From NCBI RefSeq assembly GCF_048569485.1, contig NW_027442056.1, positions 124,001 to 188,000 of the forward strand: a stretch of DNA of 64,000 nt, written 5' to 3'. This DNA is from Anomaloglossus baeobatrachus. Lineage: Eukaryota > Chordata > Amphibia > Anura > Aromobatidae. Made by a program: the position numbers and the translations under genes. The number at the start of each line of letters is the position of its first letter. The stretch's first letter is position 1. Shown piece after piece: positions 11,108 to 25,495 of the stretch. Below the pieces are notes generated by a model. The model saw only the letters and a list, made by a program, of their open reading frames with translations. It had not been told where the DNA came from and did no database searches.

Positions 11108-12227
11108 CTTCTTAACCCAGTTTCCAAAAGCAGAACTCGATTCACCTGATTCATATTAGCCCGATTAGCGAATTGAAATGAATTTTTATCTAACACACTT
11201 TTTACTTGCTTTATTCATCCAAATAGCAAACTCATCACCACTCAACTTCACCAACTCTGCTATGTCCCGTGCAGTATCTTGTTGTCAGTCTAATCTAGAT
11301 CATGTGTAATTGAATGGAATAGATCCCTTTTGGACAAAGTGGAGTCAGATGCTGCAGTGACCACAGGTGTGAGAGGATCTACAATTGGCATCTGGTGTTA
11401 TCTCTCTGCTTCCACTCCAAATAAAGTTACCTGTTGTTACCTGAACGTCAAATACTAAGAATGGGCGGCCTATGAAAGAATTAGTACTTTCATTAAGTAT
11501 ACTAAACCGGCTAATTGGGAATAGACAAACTGTAAAAAGCCCTCTGAGAAAGCCCCTCTCTAACCTTTGTTAGTAAGCTTTTCTGTAGCCTGCCTGTTGA
11601 TGTATTTTCGGTTTGAACAGTGCACAACATGAAGAGACGGAACACTGGCGGCTTGTCACAATGCCCCCCGATGACATCACAATAGCGCTGCTGCCTAGAA
11701 AACAAGCTGCGCAGAAGAAGTTGTTCTTTGGGTGGGAGGGTGGGCTAGTGGAAGGAGGGGGCAATCTCTTTTTTTCCCGGGTGGTAGGGGGATGACAGGA
11801 GAAGGGAAGCGGGTGGTGAGAAAGGTACAGAGGGCAGGGTTTGGGGGCTGGGAAGGAAAGGGAAAAGATTAGGGTTTGGGGATGATGAAAGGGCTTTCTA
11901 CGGGTAAGGATGGCAAAGGGTGGCAGTGACGGAAAGTCAGGCAACCTGTCCTGTCCGTCTTTTTGTATCGTGAATTGGAAAGACTGCAAGGGGGAGGGGA
12001 GTTGCTTGCGCCCTAAAGGAGGAGTTATTCAGATTCATTGCAGTGGGCGGCGGCTGCAAAACGCACCATTCTTCTTGTTTTTGCTCTGCAAAGCAGCCTT
12101 TTCAAGGGTTGGCTTGGGTGACAAAATGTCTTGTGTAGGCGTGGGTTTGTCTCCCTCTCGCTCTCTCTCCCTAAGATGTGTCCGGCATAGGCCAGGGTGC
12201 CACTCGAGGCCCAAACCAATTCTGGTT

Positions 12228-12415
12228 ATCGCTTCTCGGCCTTTTGGCTAAGATCAAGTGTAGTATCTGTTCTTATCAGTTTAATATCTGATACGTCCCC
12301 TATCTGGGGACCATATATTAAATGGATTTTTAGAACAGGGAGATGGAAAAAGAGCTTGCTCTGTCCACTCCACGCATTGACCTGGTATTGCAGTACCTCC
12401 AGGAACGGTGCACCC
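12228..12415 (+). ncRNA. U2 snRNA, copy 10
   Basis: Consensus U2. PSE 12166-12185, 3' box 12428-12442. Confidence 0.98.
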
Positions 12416-13535
12416 CTTCTTAACCCAGTTTCCAAAAGCAGAACTCGATTCACCTGATTCATATTAGCCCGATTAGCGAATTGAAATGAATTTTTATCTA
12501 ACACACTTTTTACTTGCTTTATTCATCCAAATAGCAAACTCATCACCACTCAACTTCACCAACTCTGCTATGTCCCGTGCAGTATCTTGTTGTCAGTCTA
12601 ATCTAGATCATGTGTAATTGAATGGAATAGATCCCTTTTGGACAAAGTGGAGTCAGATGCTGCAGTGACCACAGGTGTGAGAGGATCTACAATTGGCATC
12701 TGGTGTTATCTCTCTGCTTCCACTCCAAATAAAGTTACCTGTTGTTACCTGAACGTCAAATACTAAGAATGGGCGGCCTATGAAAGAATTAGTACTTTCA
12801 TTAAGTATACTAAACCGGCTAATTGGGAATAGACAAACTGTAAAAAGCCCTCTGAGAAAGCCCCTCTCTAACCTTTGTTAGTAAGCTTTTCTGTAGCCTG
12901 CCTGTTGATGTATTTTCGGTTTGAACAGTGCACAACATGAAGAGACGGAACACTGGCGGCTTGTCACAATGCCCCCCGATGACATCACAATAGCGCTGCT
13001 GCCTAGAAAACAAGCTGCGCAGAAGAAGTTGTTCTTTGGGTGGGAGGGTGGGCTAGTGGAAGGAGGGGGCAATCTCTTTTTTTCCCGGGTGGTAGGGGGA
13101 TGACAGGAGAAGGGAAGCGGGTGGTGAGAAAGGTACAGAGGGCAGGGTTTGGGGGCTGGGAAGGAAAGGGAAAAGATTAGGGTTTGGGGATGATGAAAGG
13201 GCTTTCTACGGGTAAGGATGGCAAAGGGTGGCAGTGACGGAAAGTCAGGCAACCTGTCCTGTCCGTCTTTTTGTATCGTGAATTGGAAAGACTGCAAGGG
13301 GGAGGGGAGTTGCTTGCGCCCTAAAGGAGGAGTTATTCAGATTCATTGCAGTGGGCGGCGGCTGCAAAACGCACCATTCTTCTTGTTTTTGCTCTGCAAA
13401 GCAGCCTTTTCAAGGGTTGGCTTGGGTGACAAAATGTCTTGTGTAGGCGTGGGTTTGTCTCCCTCTCGCTCTCTCTCCCTAAGATGTGTCCGGCATAGGC
13501 CAGGGTGCCACTCGAGGCCCAAACCAATTCTGGTT

Positions 13536-13723
13536 ATCGCTTCTCGGCCTTTTGGCTAAGATCAAGTGTAGTATCTGTTCTTATCAGTTTAATATCTGAT
13601 ACGTCCCCTATCTGGGGACCATATATTAAATGGATTTTTAGAACAGGGAGATGGAAAAAGAGCTTGCTCTGTCCACTCCACGCATTGACCTGGTATTGCA
13701 GTACCTCCAGGAACGGTGCACCC
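13536..13723 (+). ncRNA. U2 snRNA, copy 11
   Basis: Consensus U2. PSE 13474-13493, 3' box 13736-13750. Confidence 0.98.
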
Positions 13724-14843
13724 CTTCTTAACCCAGTTTCCAAAAGCAGAACTCGATTCACCTGATTCATATTAGCCCGATTAGCGAATTGAAATGAATT
13801 TTTATCTAACACACTTTTTACTTGCTTTATTCATCCAAATAGCAAACTCATCACCACTCAACTTCACCAACTCTGCTATGTCCCGTGCAGTATCTTGTTG
13901 TCAGTCTAATCTAGATCATGTGTAATTGAATGGAATAGATCCCTTTTGGACAAAGTGGAGTCAGATGCTGCAGTGACCACAGGTGTGAGAGGATCTACAA
14001 TTGGCATCTGGTGTTATCTCTCTGCTTCCACTCCAAATAAAGTTACCTGTTGTTACCTGAACGTCAAATACTAAGAATGGGCGGCCTATGAAAGAATTAG
14101 TACTTTCATTAAGTATACTAAACCGGCTAATTGGGAATAGACAAACTGTAAAAAGCCCTCTGAGAAAGCCCCTCTCTAACCTTTGTTAGTAAGCTTTTCT
14201 GTAGCCTGCCTGTTGATGTATTTTCGGTTTGAACAGTGCACAACATGAAGAGACGGAACACTGGCGGCTTGTCACAATGCCCCCCGATGACATCACAATA
14301 GCGCTGCTGCCTAGAAAACAAGCTGCGCAGAAGAAGTTGTTCTTTGGGTGGGAGGGTGGGCTAGTGGAAGGAGGGGGCAATCTCTTTTTTTCCCGGGTGG
14401 TAGGGGGATGACAGGAGAAGGGAAGCGGGTGGTGAGAAAGGTACAGAGGGCAGGGTTTGGGGGCTGGGAAGGAAAGGGAAAAGATTAGGGTTTGGGGATG
14501 ATGAAAGGGCTTTCTACGGGTAAGGATGGCAAAGGGTGGCAGTGACGGAAAGTCAGGCAACCTGTCCTGTCCGTCTTTTTGTATCGTGAATTGGAAAGAC
14601 TGCAAGGGGGAGGGGAGTTGCTTGCGCCCTAAAGGAGGAGTTATTCAGATTCATTGCAGTGGGCGGCGGCTGCAAAACGCACCATTCTTCTTGTTTTTGC
14701 TCTGCAAAGCAGCCTTTTCAAGGGTTGGCTTGGGTGACAAAATGTCTTGTGTAGGCGTGGGTTTGTCTCCCTCTCGCTCTCTCTCCCTAAGATGTGTCCG
14801 GCATAGGCCAGGGTGCCACTCGAGGCCCAAACCAATTCTGGTT

Positions 14844-15031
14844 ATCGCTTCTCGGCCTTTTGGCTAAGATCAAGTGTAGTATCTGTTCTTATCAGTTTAA
14901 TATCTGATACGTCCCCTATCTGGGGACCATATATTAAATGGATTTTTAGAACAGGGAGATGGAAAAAGAGCTTGCTCTGTCCACTCCACGCATTGACCTG
15001 GTATTGCAGTACCTCCAGGAACGGTGCACCC
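14844..15031 (+). ncRNA. U2 snRNA, copy 12
   Basis: Consensus U2. PSE 14782-14801, 3' box 15044-15058. Confidence 0.98.
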
Positions 15032-16151
15032 CTTCTTAACCCAGTTTCCAAAAGCAGAACTCGATTCACCTGATTCATATTAGCCCGATTAGCGAATTGA
15101 AATGAATTTTTATCTAACACACTTTTTACTTGCTTTATTCATCCAAATAGCAAACTCATCACCACTCAACTTCACCAACTCTGCTATGTCCCGTGCAGTA
15201 TCTTGTTGTCAGTCTAATCTAGATCATGTGTAATTGAATGGAATAGATCCCTTTTGGACAAAGTGGAGTCAGATGCTGCAGTGACCACAGGTGTGAGAGG
15301 ATCTACAATTGGCATCTGGTGTTATCTCTCTGCTTCCACTCCAAATAAAGTTACCTGTTGTTACCTGAACGTCAAATACTAAGAATGGGCGGCCTATGAA
15401 AGAATTAGTACTTTCATTAAGTATACTAAACCGGCTAATTGGGAATAGACAAACTGTAAAAAGCCCTCTGAGAAAGCCCCTCTCTAACCTTTGTTAGTAA
15501 GCTTTTCTGTAGCCTGCCTGTTGATGTATTTTCGGTTTGAACAGTGCACAACATGAAGAGACGGAACACTGGCGGCTTGTCACAATGCCCCCCGATGACA
15601 TCACAATAGCGCTGCTGCCTAGAAAACAAGCTGCGCAGAAGAAGTTGTTCTTTGGGTGGGAGGGTGGGCTAGTGGAAGGAGGGGGCAATCTCTTTTTTTC
15701 CCGGGTGGTAGGGGGATGACAGGAGAAGGGAAGCGGGTGGTGAGAAAGGTACAGAGGGCAGGGTTTGGGGGCTGGGAAGGAAAGGGAAAAGATTAGGGTT
15801 TGGGGATGATGAAAGGGCTTTCTACGGGTAAGGATGGCAAAGGGTGGCAGTGACGGAAAGTCAGGCAACCTGTCCTGTCCGTCTTTTTGTATCGTGAATT
15901 GGAAAGACTGCAAGGGGGAGGGGAGTTGCTTGCGCCCTAAAGGAGGAGTTATTCAGATTCATTGCAGTGGGCGGCGGCTGCAAAACGCACCATTCTTCTT
16001 GTTTTTGCTCTGCAAAGCAGCCTTTTCAAGGGTTGGCTTGGGTGACAAAATGTCTTGTGTAGGCGTGGGTTTGTCTCCCTCTCGCTCTCTCTCCCTAAGA
16101 TGTGTCCGGCATAGGCCAGGGTGCCACTCGAGGCCCAAACCAATTCTGGTT

Positions 16152-16339
16152 ATCGCTTCTCGGCCTTTTGGCTAAGATCAAGTGTAGTATCTGTTCTTAT
16201 CAGTTTAATATCTGATACGTCCCCTATCTGGGGACCATATATTAAATGGATTTTTAGAACAGGGAGATGGAAAAAGAGCTTGCTCTGTCCACTCCACGCA
16301 TTGACCTGGTATTGCAGTACCTCCAGGAACGGTGCACCC
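16152..16339 (+). ncRNA. U2 snRNA, copy 13
   Basis: Consensus U2. PSE 16090-16109, 3' box 16352-16366. Confidence 0.98.
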
Positions 16340-17459
16340 CTTCTTAACCCAGTTTCCAAAAGCAGAACTCGATTCACCTGATTCATATTAGCCCGATTAG
16401 CGAATTGAAATGAATTTTTATCTAACACACTTTTTACTTGCTTTATTCATCCAAATAGCAAACTCATCACCACTCAACTTCACCAACTCTGCTATGTCCC
16501 GTGCAGTATCTTGTTGTCAGTCTAATCTAGATCATGTGTAATTGAATGGAATAGATCCCTTTTGGACAAAGTGGAGTCAGATGCTGCAGTGACCACAGGT
16601 GTGAGAGGATCTACAATTGGCATCTGGTGTTATCTCTCTGCTTCCACTCCAAATAAAGTTACCTGTTGTTACCTGAACGTCAAATACTAAGAATGGGCGG
16701 CCTATGAAAGAATTAGTACTTTCATTAAGTATACTAAACCGGCTAATTGGGAATAGACAAACTGTAAAAAGCCCTCTGAGAAAGCCCCTCTCTAACCTTT
16801 GTTAGTAAGCTTTTCTGTAGCCTGCCTGTTGATGTATTTTCGGTTTGAACAGTGCACAACATGAAGAGACGGAACACTGGCGGCTTGTCACAATGCCCCC
16901 CGATGACATCACAATAGCGCTGCTGCCTAGAAAACAAGCTGCGCAGAAGAAGTTGTTCTTTGGGTGGGAGGGTGGGCTAGTGGAAGGAGGGGGCAATCTC
17001 TTTTTTTCCCGGGTGGTAGGGGGATGACAGGAGAAGGGAAGCGGGTGGTGAGAAAGGTACAGAGGGCAGGGTTTGGGGGCTGGGAAGGAAAGGGAAAAGA
17101 TTAGGGTTTGGGGATGATGAAAGGGCTTTCTACGGGTAAGGATGGCAAAGGGTGGCAGTGACGGAAAGTCAGGCAACCTGTCCTGTCCGTCTTTTTGTAT
17201 CGTGAATTGGAAAGACTGCAAGGGGGAGGGGAGTTGCTTGCGCCCTAAAGGAGGAGTTATTCAGATTCATTGCAGTGGGCGGCGGCTGCAAAACGCACCA
17301 TTCTTCTTGTTTTTGCTCTGCAAAGCAGCCTTTTCAAGGGTTGGCTTGGGTGACAAAATGTCTTGTGTAGGCGTGGGTTTGTCTCCCTCTCGCTCTCTCT
17401 CCCTAAGATGTGTCCGGCATAGGCCAGGGTGCCACTCGAGGCCCAAACCAATTCTGGTT

Positions 17460-17647
17460 ATCGCTTCTCGGCCTTTTGGCTAAGATCAAGTGTAGTATCT
17501 GTTCTTATCAGTTTAATATCTGATACGTCCCCTATCTGGGGACCATATATTAAATGGATTTTTAGAACAGGGAGATGGAAAAAGAGCTTGCTCTGTCCAC
17601 TCCACGCATTGACCTGGTATTGCAGTACCTCCAGGAACGGTGCACCC
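17460..17647 (+). ncRNA. U2 snRNA, copy 14
   Basis: Consensus U2. PSE 17398-17417, 3' box 17660-17674. Confidence 0.98.
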
Positions 17648-18767
17648 CTTCTTAACCCAGTTTCCAAAAGCAGAACTCGATTCACCTGATTCATATTAGC
17701 CCGATTAGCGAATTGAAATGAATTTTTATCTAACACACTTTTTACTTGCTTTATTCATCCAAATAGCAAACTCATCACCACTCAACTTCACCAACTCTGC
17801 TATGTCCCGTGCAGTATCTTGTTGTCAGTCTAATCTAGATCATGTGTAATTGAATGGAATAGATCCCTTTTGGACAAAGTGGAGTCAGATGCTGCAGTGA
17901 CCACAGGTGTGAGAGGATCTACAATTGGCATCTGGTGTTATCTCTCTGCTTCCACTCCAAATAAAGTTACCTGTTGTTACCTGAACGTCAAATACTAAGA
18001 ATGGGCGGCCTATGAAAGAATTAGTACTTTCATTAAGTATACTAAACCGGCTAATTGGGAATAGACAAACTGTAAAAAGCCCTCTGAGAAAGCCCCTCTC
18101 TAACCTTTGTTAGTAAGCTTTTCTGTAGCCTGCCTGTTGATGTATTTTCGGTTTGAACAGTGCACAACATGAAGAGACGGAACACTGGCGGCTTGTCACA
18201 ATGCCCCCCGATGACATCACAATAGCGCTGCTGCCTAGAAAACAAGCTGCGCAGAAGAAGTTGTTCTTTGGGTGGGAGGGTGGGCTAGTGGAAGGAGGGG
18301 GCAATCTCTTTTTTTCCCGGGTGGTAGGGGGATGACAGGAGAAGGGAAGCGGGTGGTGAGAAAGGTACAGAGGGCAGGGTTTGGGGGCTGGGAAGGAAAG
18401 GGAAAAGATTAGGGTTTGGGGATGATGAAAGGGCTTTCTACGGGTAAGGATGGCAAAGGGTGGCAGTGACGGAAAGTCAGGCAACCTGTCCTGTCCGTCT
18501 TTTTGTATCGTGAATTGGAAAGACTGCAAGGGGGAGGGGAGTTGCTTGCGCCCTAAAGGAGGAGTTATTCAGATTCATTGCAGTGGGCGGCGGCTGCAAA
18601 ACGCACCATTCTTCTTGTTTTTGCTCTGCAAAGCAGCCTTTTCAAGGGTTGGCTTGGGTGACAAAATGTCTTGTGTAGGCGTGGGTTTGTCTCCCTCTCG
18701 CTCTCTCTCCCTAAGATGTGTCCGGCATAGGCCAGGGTGCCACTCGAGGCCCAAACCAATTCTGGTT

Positions 18768-18955
18768 ATCGCTTCTCGGCCTTTTGGCTAAGATCAAGTG
18801 TAGTATCTGTTCTTATCAGTTTAATATCTGATACGTCCCCTATCTGGGGACCATATATTAAATGGATTTTTAGAACAGGGAGATGGAAAAAGAGCTTGCT
18901 CTGTCCACTCCACGCATTGACCTGGTATTGCAGTACCTCCAGGAACGGTGCACCC
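18768..18955 (+). ncRNA. U2 snRNA, copy 15
   Basis: Consensus U2. PSE 18706-18725, 3' box 18968-18982. Confidence 0.98.
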
Positions 18956-20075
18956 CTTCTTAACCCAGTTTCCAAAAGCAGAACTCGATTCACCTGATTC
19001 ATATTAGCCCGATTAGCGAATTGAAATGAATTTTTATCTAACACACTTTTTACTTGCTTTATTCATCCAAATAGCAAACTCATCACCACTCAACTTCACC
19101 AACTCTGCTATGTCCCGTGCAGTATCTTGTTGTCAGTCTAATCTAGATCATGTGTAATTGAATGGAATAGATCCCTTTTGGACAAAGTGGAGTCAGATGC
19201 TGCAGTGACCACAGGTGTGAGAGGATCTACAATTGGCATCTGGTGTTATCTCTCTGCTTCCACTCCAAATAAAGTTACCTGTTGTTACCTGAACGTCAAA
19301 TACTAAGAATGGGCGGCCTATGAAAGAATTAGTACTTTCATTAAGTATACTAAACCGGCTAATTGGGAATAGACAAACTGTAAAAAGCCCTCTGAGAAAG
19401 CCCCTCTCTAACCTTTGTTAGTAAGCTTTTCTGTAGCCTGCCTGTTGATGTATTTTCGGTTTGAACAGTGCACAACATGAAGAGACGGAACACTGGCGGC
19501 TTGTCACAATGCCCCCCGATGACATCACAATAGCGCTGCTGCCTAGAAAACAAGCTGCGCAGAAGAAGTTGTTCTTTGGGTGGGAGGGTGGGCTAGTGGA
19601 AGGAGGGGGCAATCTCTTTTTTTCCCGGGTGGTAGGGGGATGACAGGAGAAGGGAAGCGGGTGGTGAGAAAGGTACAGAGGGTAGGGTTTGGGGGCTGGG
19701 AAGGAAAGGGAAAAGATTAGGGTTTGGGGATGATGAAAGGGCTTTCTACGGGTAAGGATGGCAAAGGGTGGCAGTGACGGAAAGTCAGGCAACCTGTCCT
19801 GTCCGTCTTTTTGTATCGTGAATTGGAAAGACTGCAAGGGGGAGGGGAGTTGCTTGCGCCCTAAAGGAGGAGTTATTCAGATTCATTGCAGTGGGCGGCG
19901 GCTGCAAAACGCACCATTCTTCTTGTTTTTGCTCTGCAAAGCAGCCTTTTCAAGGGTTGGCTTGGGTGACAAAATGTCTTGTGTAGGCGTGGGTTTGTCT
20001 CCCTCTCGCTCTCTCTCCCTAAGATGTGTCCGGCATAGGCCAGGGTGCCACTCGAGGCCCAAACCAATTCTGGTT

Positions 20076-20263
20076 ATCGCTTCTCGGCCTTTTGGCTAAG
20101 ATCAAGTGTAGTATCTGTTCTTATCAGTTTAATATCTGATACGTCCCCTATCTGGGGACCATATATTAAATGGATTTTTAGAACAGGGAGATGGAAAAAG
20201 AGCTTGCTCTGTCCACTCCACGCATTGACCTGGTATTGCAGTACCTCCAGGAACGGTGCACCC
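20076..20263 (+). ncRNA. U2 snRNA, copy 16
   Basis: Consensus U2. PSE 20014-20033, 3' box 20276-20290. The upstream spacer has C to T at 19683. Confidence 0.98.
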
Positions 20264-21383
20264 CTTCTTAACCCAGTTTCCAAAAGCAGAACTCGATTCA
20301 CCTGATTCATATTAGCCCGATTAGCGAATTGAAATGAATTTTTATCTAACACACTTTTTACTTGCTTTATTCATCCAAATAGCAAACTCATCACCACTCA
20401 ACTTCACCAACTCTGCTATGTCCCGTGCAGTATCTTGTTGTCAGTCTAATCTAGATCATGTGTAATTGAATGGAATAGATCCCTTTTGGACAAAGTGGAG
20501 TCAGATGCTGCAGTGACCACAGGTGTGAGAGGATCTACAATTGGCATCTGGTGTTATCTCTCTGCTTCCACTCCAAATAAAGTTACCTGTTGTTACCTGA
20601 ACGTCAAATACTAAGAATGGGCGGCCTATGAAAGAATTAGTACTTTCATTAAGTATACTAAACCGGCTAATTGGGAATAGACAAACTGTAAAAAGCCCTC
20701 TGAGAAAGCCCCTCTCTAACCTTTGTTAGTAAGCTTTTCTGTAGCCTGCCTGTTGATGTATTTTCGGTTTGAACAGTGCACAACATGAAGAGACGGAACA
20801 CTGGCGGCTTGTCACAATGCCCCCCGATGACATCACAATAGCGCTGCTGCCTAGAAAACAAGCTGCGCAGAAGAAGTTGTTCTTTGGGTGGGAGGGTGGG
20901 CTAGTGGAAGGAGGGGGCAATCTCTTTTTTTCCCGGGTGGTAGGGGGATGACAGGAGAAGGGAAGCGGGTGGTGAGAAAGGTACAGAGGGCAGGGTTTGG
21001 GGGCTGGGAAGGAAAGGGAAAAGATTAGGGTTTGGGGATGATGAAAGGGCTTTCTACGGGTAAGGATGGCAAAGGGTGGCAGTGACGGAAAGTCAGGCAA
21101 CCTGTCCTGTCCGTCTTTTTGTATCGTGAATTGGAAAGACTGCAAGGGGGAGGGGAGTTGCTTGCGCCCTAAAGGAGGAGTTATTCAGATTCATTGCAGT
21201 GGGCGGCGGCTGCAAAACGCACCATTCTTCTTGTTTTTGCTCTGCAAAGCAGCCTTTTCAAGGGTTGGCTTGGGTGACAAAATGTCTTGTGTAGGCGTGG
21301 GTTTGTCTCCCTCTCGCTCTCTCTCCCTAAGATGTGTCCGGCATAGGCCAGGGTGCCACTCGAGGCCCAAACCAATTCTGGTT

Positions 21384-21571
21384 ATCGCTTCTCGGCCTTT
21401 TGGCTAAGATCAAGTGTAGTATCTGTTCTTATCAGTTTAATATCTGATACGTCCCCTATCTGGGGACCATATATTAAATGGATTTTTAGAACAGGGAGAT
21501 GGAAAAAGAGCTTGCTCTGTCCACTCCACGCATTGACCTGGTATTGCAGTACCTCCAGGAACGGTGCACCC
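21384..21571 (+). ncRNA. U2 snRNA, copy 17
   Basis: Consensus U2. PSE 21322-21341, 3' box 21584-21598. Confidence 0.98.
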
Positions 21572-22691
21572 CTTCTTAACCCAGTTTCCAAAAGCAGAAC
21601 TCGATTCACCTGATTCATATTAGCCCGATTAGCGAATTGAAATGAATTTTTATCTAACACACTTTTTACTTGCTTTATTCATCCAAATAGCAAACTCATC
21701 ACCACTCAACTTCACCAACTCTGCTATGTCCCGTGCAGTATCTTGTTGTCAGTCTAATCTAGATCATGTGTAATTGAATGGAATAGATCCCTTTTGGACA
21801 AAGTGGAGTCAGATGCTGCAGTGACCACAGGTGTGAGAGGATCTACAATTGGCATCTGGTGTTATCTCTCTGCTTCCACTCCAAATAAAGTTACCTGTTG
21901 TTACCTGAACGTCAAATACTAAGAATGGGCGGCCTATGAAAGAATTAGTACTTTCATTAAGTATACTAAACCGGCTAATTGGGAATAGACAAACTGTAAA
22001 AAGCCCTCTGAGAAAGCCCCTCTCTAACCTTTGTTAGTAAGCTTTTCTGTAGCCTGCCTGTTGATGTATTTTCGGTTTGAACAGTGCACAACATGAAGAG
22101 ACGGAACACTGGCGGCTTGTCACAATGCCCCCCGATGACATCACAATAGCGCTGCTGCCTAGAAAACAAGCTGCGCAGAAGAAGTTGTTCTTTGGGTGGG
22201 AGGGTGGGCTAGTGGAAGGAGGGGGCAATCTCTTTTTTTCCCGGGTGGTAGGGGGATGACAGGAGAAGGGAAGCGGGTGGTGAGAAAGGTACAGAGGGCA
22301 GGGTTTGGGGGCTGGGAAGGAAAGGGAAAAGATTAGGGTTTGGGGATGATGAAAGGGCTTTCTACGGGTAAGGATGGCAAAGGGTGGCAGTGACGGAAAG
22401 TCAGGCAACCTGTCCTGTCCGTCTTTTTGTATCGTGAATTGGAAAGACTGCAAGGGGGAGGGGAGTTGCTTGCGCCCTAAAGGAGGAGTTATTCAGATTC
22501 ATTGCAGTGGGCGGCGGCTGCAAAACGCACCATTCTTCTTGTTTTTGCTCTGCAAAGCAGCCTTTTCAAGGGTTGGCTTGGGTGACAAAATGTCTTGTGT
22601 AGGCGTGGGTTTGTCTCCCTCTCGCTCTCTCTCCCTAAGATGTGTCCGGCATAGGCCAGGGTGCCACTCGAGGCCCAAACCAATTCTGGTT

Positions 22692-22879
22692 ATCGCTTCT
22701 CGGCCTTTTGGCTAAGATCAAGTGTAGTATCTGTTCTTATCAGTTTAATATCTGATACGTCCCCTATCTGGGGACCATATATTAAATGGATTTTTAGAAC
22801 AGGGAGATGGAAAAAGAGCTTGCTCTGTCCACTCCACGCATTGACCTGGTATTGCAGTACCTCCAGGAACGGTGCACCC
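22692..22879 (+). ncRNA. U2 snRNA, copy 18
   Basis: Consensus U2. PSE 22630-22649, 3' box 22892-22906. Confidence 0.98.
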
Positions 22880-23999
22880 CTTCTTAACCCAGTTTCCAAA
22901 AGCAGAACTCGATTCACCTGATTCATATTAGCCCGATTAGCGAATTGAAATGAATTTTTATCTAACACACTTTTTACTTGCTTTATTCATCCAAATAGCA
23001 AACTCATCACCACTCAACTTCACCAACTCTGCTATGTCCCGTGCAGTATCTTGTTGTCAGTCTAATCTAGATCATGTGTAATTGAATGGAATAGATCCCT
23101 TTTGGACAAAGTGGAGTCAGATGCTGCAGTGACCACAGGTGTGAGAGGATCTACAATTGGCATCTGGTGTTATCTCTCTGCTTCCACTCCAAATAAAGTT
23201 ACCTGTTGTTACCTGAACGTCAAATACTAAGAATGGGCGGCCTATGAAAGAATTAGTACTTTCATTAAGTATACTAAACCGGCTAATTGGGAATAGACAA
23301 ACTGTAAAAAGCCCTCTGAGAAAGCCCCTCTCTAACCTTTGTTAGTAAGCTTTTCTGTAGCCTGCCTGTTGATGTATTTTCGGTTTGAACAGTGCACAAC
23401 ATGAAGAGACGGAACACTGGCGGCTTGTCACAATGCCCCCCGATGACATCACAATAGCGCTGCTGCCTAGAAAACAAGCTGCGCAGAAGAAGTTGTTCTT
23501 TGGGTGGGAGGGTGGGCTAGTGGAAGGAGGGGGCAATCTCTTTTTTTCCCGGGTGGTAGGGGGATGACAGGAGAAGGGAAGCGGGTGGTGAGAAAGGTAC
23601 AGAGGGCAGGGTTTGGGGGCTGGGAAGGAAAGGGAAAAGATTAGGGTTTGGGGATGATGAAAGGGCTTTCTACGGGTAAGGATGGCAAAGGGTGGCAGTG
23701 ACGGAAAGTCAGGCAACCTGTCCTGTCCGTCTTTTTGTATCGTGAATTGGAAAGACTGCAAGGGGGAGGGGAGTTGCTTGCGCCCTAAAGGAGGAGTTAT
23801 TCAGATTCATTGCAGTGGGCGGCGGCTGCAAAACGCACCATTCTTCTTGTTTTTGCTCTGCAAAGCAGCCTTTTCAAGGGTTGGCTTGGGTGACAAAATG
23901 TCTTGTGTAGGCGTGGGTTTGTCTCCCTCTCGCTCTCTCTCCCTAAGATGTGTCCGGCATAGGCCAGGGTGCCACTCGAGGCCCAAACCAATTCTGGTT

Positions 24000-24187
24000 A
24001 TCGCTTCTCGGCCTTTTGGCTAAGATCAAGTGTAGTATCTGTTCTTATCAGTTTAATATCTGATACGTCCCCTATCTGGGGACCATATATTAAATGGATT
24101 TTTAGAACAGGGAGATGGAAAAAGAGCTTGCTCTGTCCACTCCACGCATTGACCTGGTATTGCAGTACCTCCAGGAACGGTGCACCC
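24000..24187 (+). ncRNA. U2 snRNA, copy 19
   Basis: Consensus U2. PSE 23938-23957, 3' box 24200-24214. Confidence 0.98.
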
Positions 24188-25307
24188 CTTCTTAACCCAG
24201 TTTCCAAAAGCAGAACTCGATTCACCTGATTCATATTAGCCCGATTAGCGAATTGAAATGAATTTTTATCTAACACACTTTTTACTTGCTTTATTCATCC
24301 AAATAGCAAACTCATCACCACTCAACTTCACCAACTCTGCTATGTCCCGTGCAGTATCTTGTTGTCAGTCTAATCTAGATCATGTGTAATTGAATGGAAT
24401 AGATCCCTTTTGGACAAAGTGGAGTCAGATGCTGCAGTGACCACAGGTGTGAGAGGATCTACAATTGGCATCTGGTGTTATCTCTCTGCTTCCACTCCAA
24501 ATAAAGTTACCTGTTGTTACCTGAACGTCAAATACTAAGAATGGGCGGCCTATGAAAGAATTAGTACTTTCATTAAGTATACTAAACCGGCTAATTGGGA
24601 ATAGACAAACTGTAAAAAGCCCTCTGAGAAAGCCCCTCTCTAACCTTTGTTAGTAAGCTTTTCTGTAGCCTGCCTGTTGATGTATTTTCGGTTTGAACAG
24701 TGCACAACATGAAGAGACGGAACACTGGCGGCTTGTCACAATGCCCCCCGATGACATCACAATAGCGCTGCTGCCTAGAAAACAAGCTGCGCAGAAGAAG
24801 TTGTTCTTTGGGTGGGAGGGTGGGCTAGTGGAAGGAGGGGGCAATCTCTTTTTTTCCCGGGTGGTAGGGGGATGACAGGAGAAGGGAAGCGGGTGGTGAG
24901 AAAGGTACAGAGGGCAGGGTTTGGGGGCTGGGAAGGAAAGGGAAAAGATTAGGGTTTGGGGATGATGAAAGGGCTTTCTACGGGTAAGGATGGCAAAGGG
25001 TGGCAGTGACGGAAAGTCAGGCAACCTGTCCTGTCCGTCTTTTTGTATCGTGAATTGGAAAGACTGCAAGGGGGAGGGGAGTTGCTTGCGCCCTAAAGGA
25101 GGAGTTATTCAGATTCATTGCAGTGGGCGGCGGCTGCAAAACGCACCATTCTTCTTGTTTTTGCTCTGCAAAGCAGCCTTTTCAAGGGTTGGCTTGGGTG
25201 ACAAAATGTCTTGTGTAGGCGTGGGTTTGTCTCCCTCTCGCTCTCTCTCCCTAAGATGTGTCCGGCATAGGCCAGGGTGCCACTCGAGGCCCAAACCAAT
25301 TCTGGTT

Positions 25308-25495
25308 ATCGCTTCTCGGCCTTTTGGCTAAGATCAAGTGTAGTATCTGTTCTTATCAGTTTAATATCTGATACGTCCCCTATCTGGGGACCATATATTA
25401 AATGGATTTTTAGAACAGGGAGATGGAAAAAGAGCTTGCTCTGTCCACTCCACGCATTGACCTGGTATTGCAGTACCTCCAGGAACGGTGCACCC
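25308..25495 (+). ncRNA. U2 snRNA, copy 20
   Basis: Consensus U2. PSE 25246-25265, 3' box 25508-25522. Confidence 0.98.
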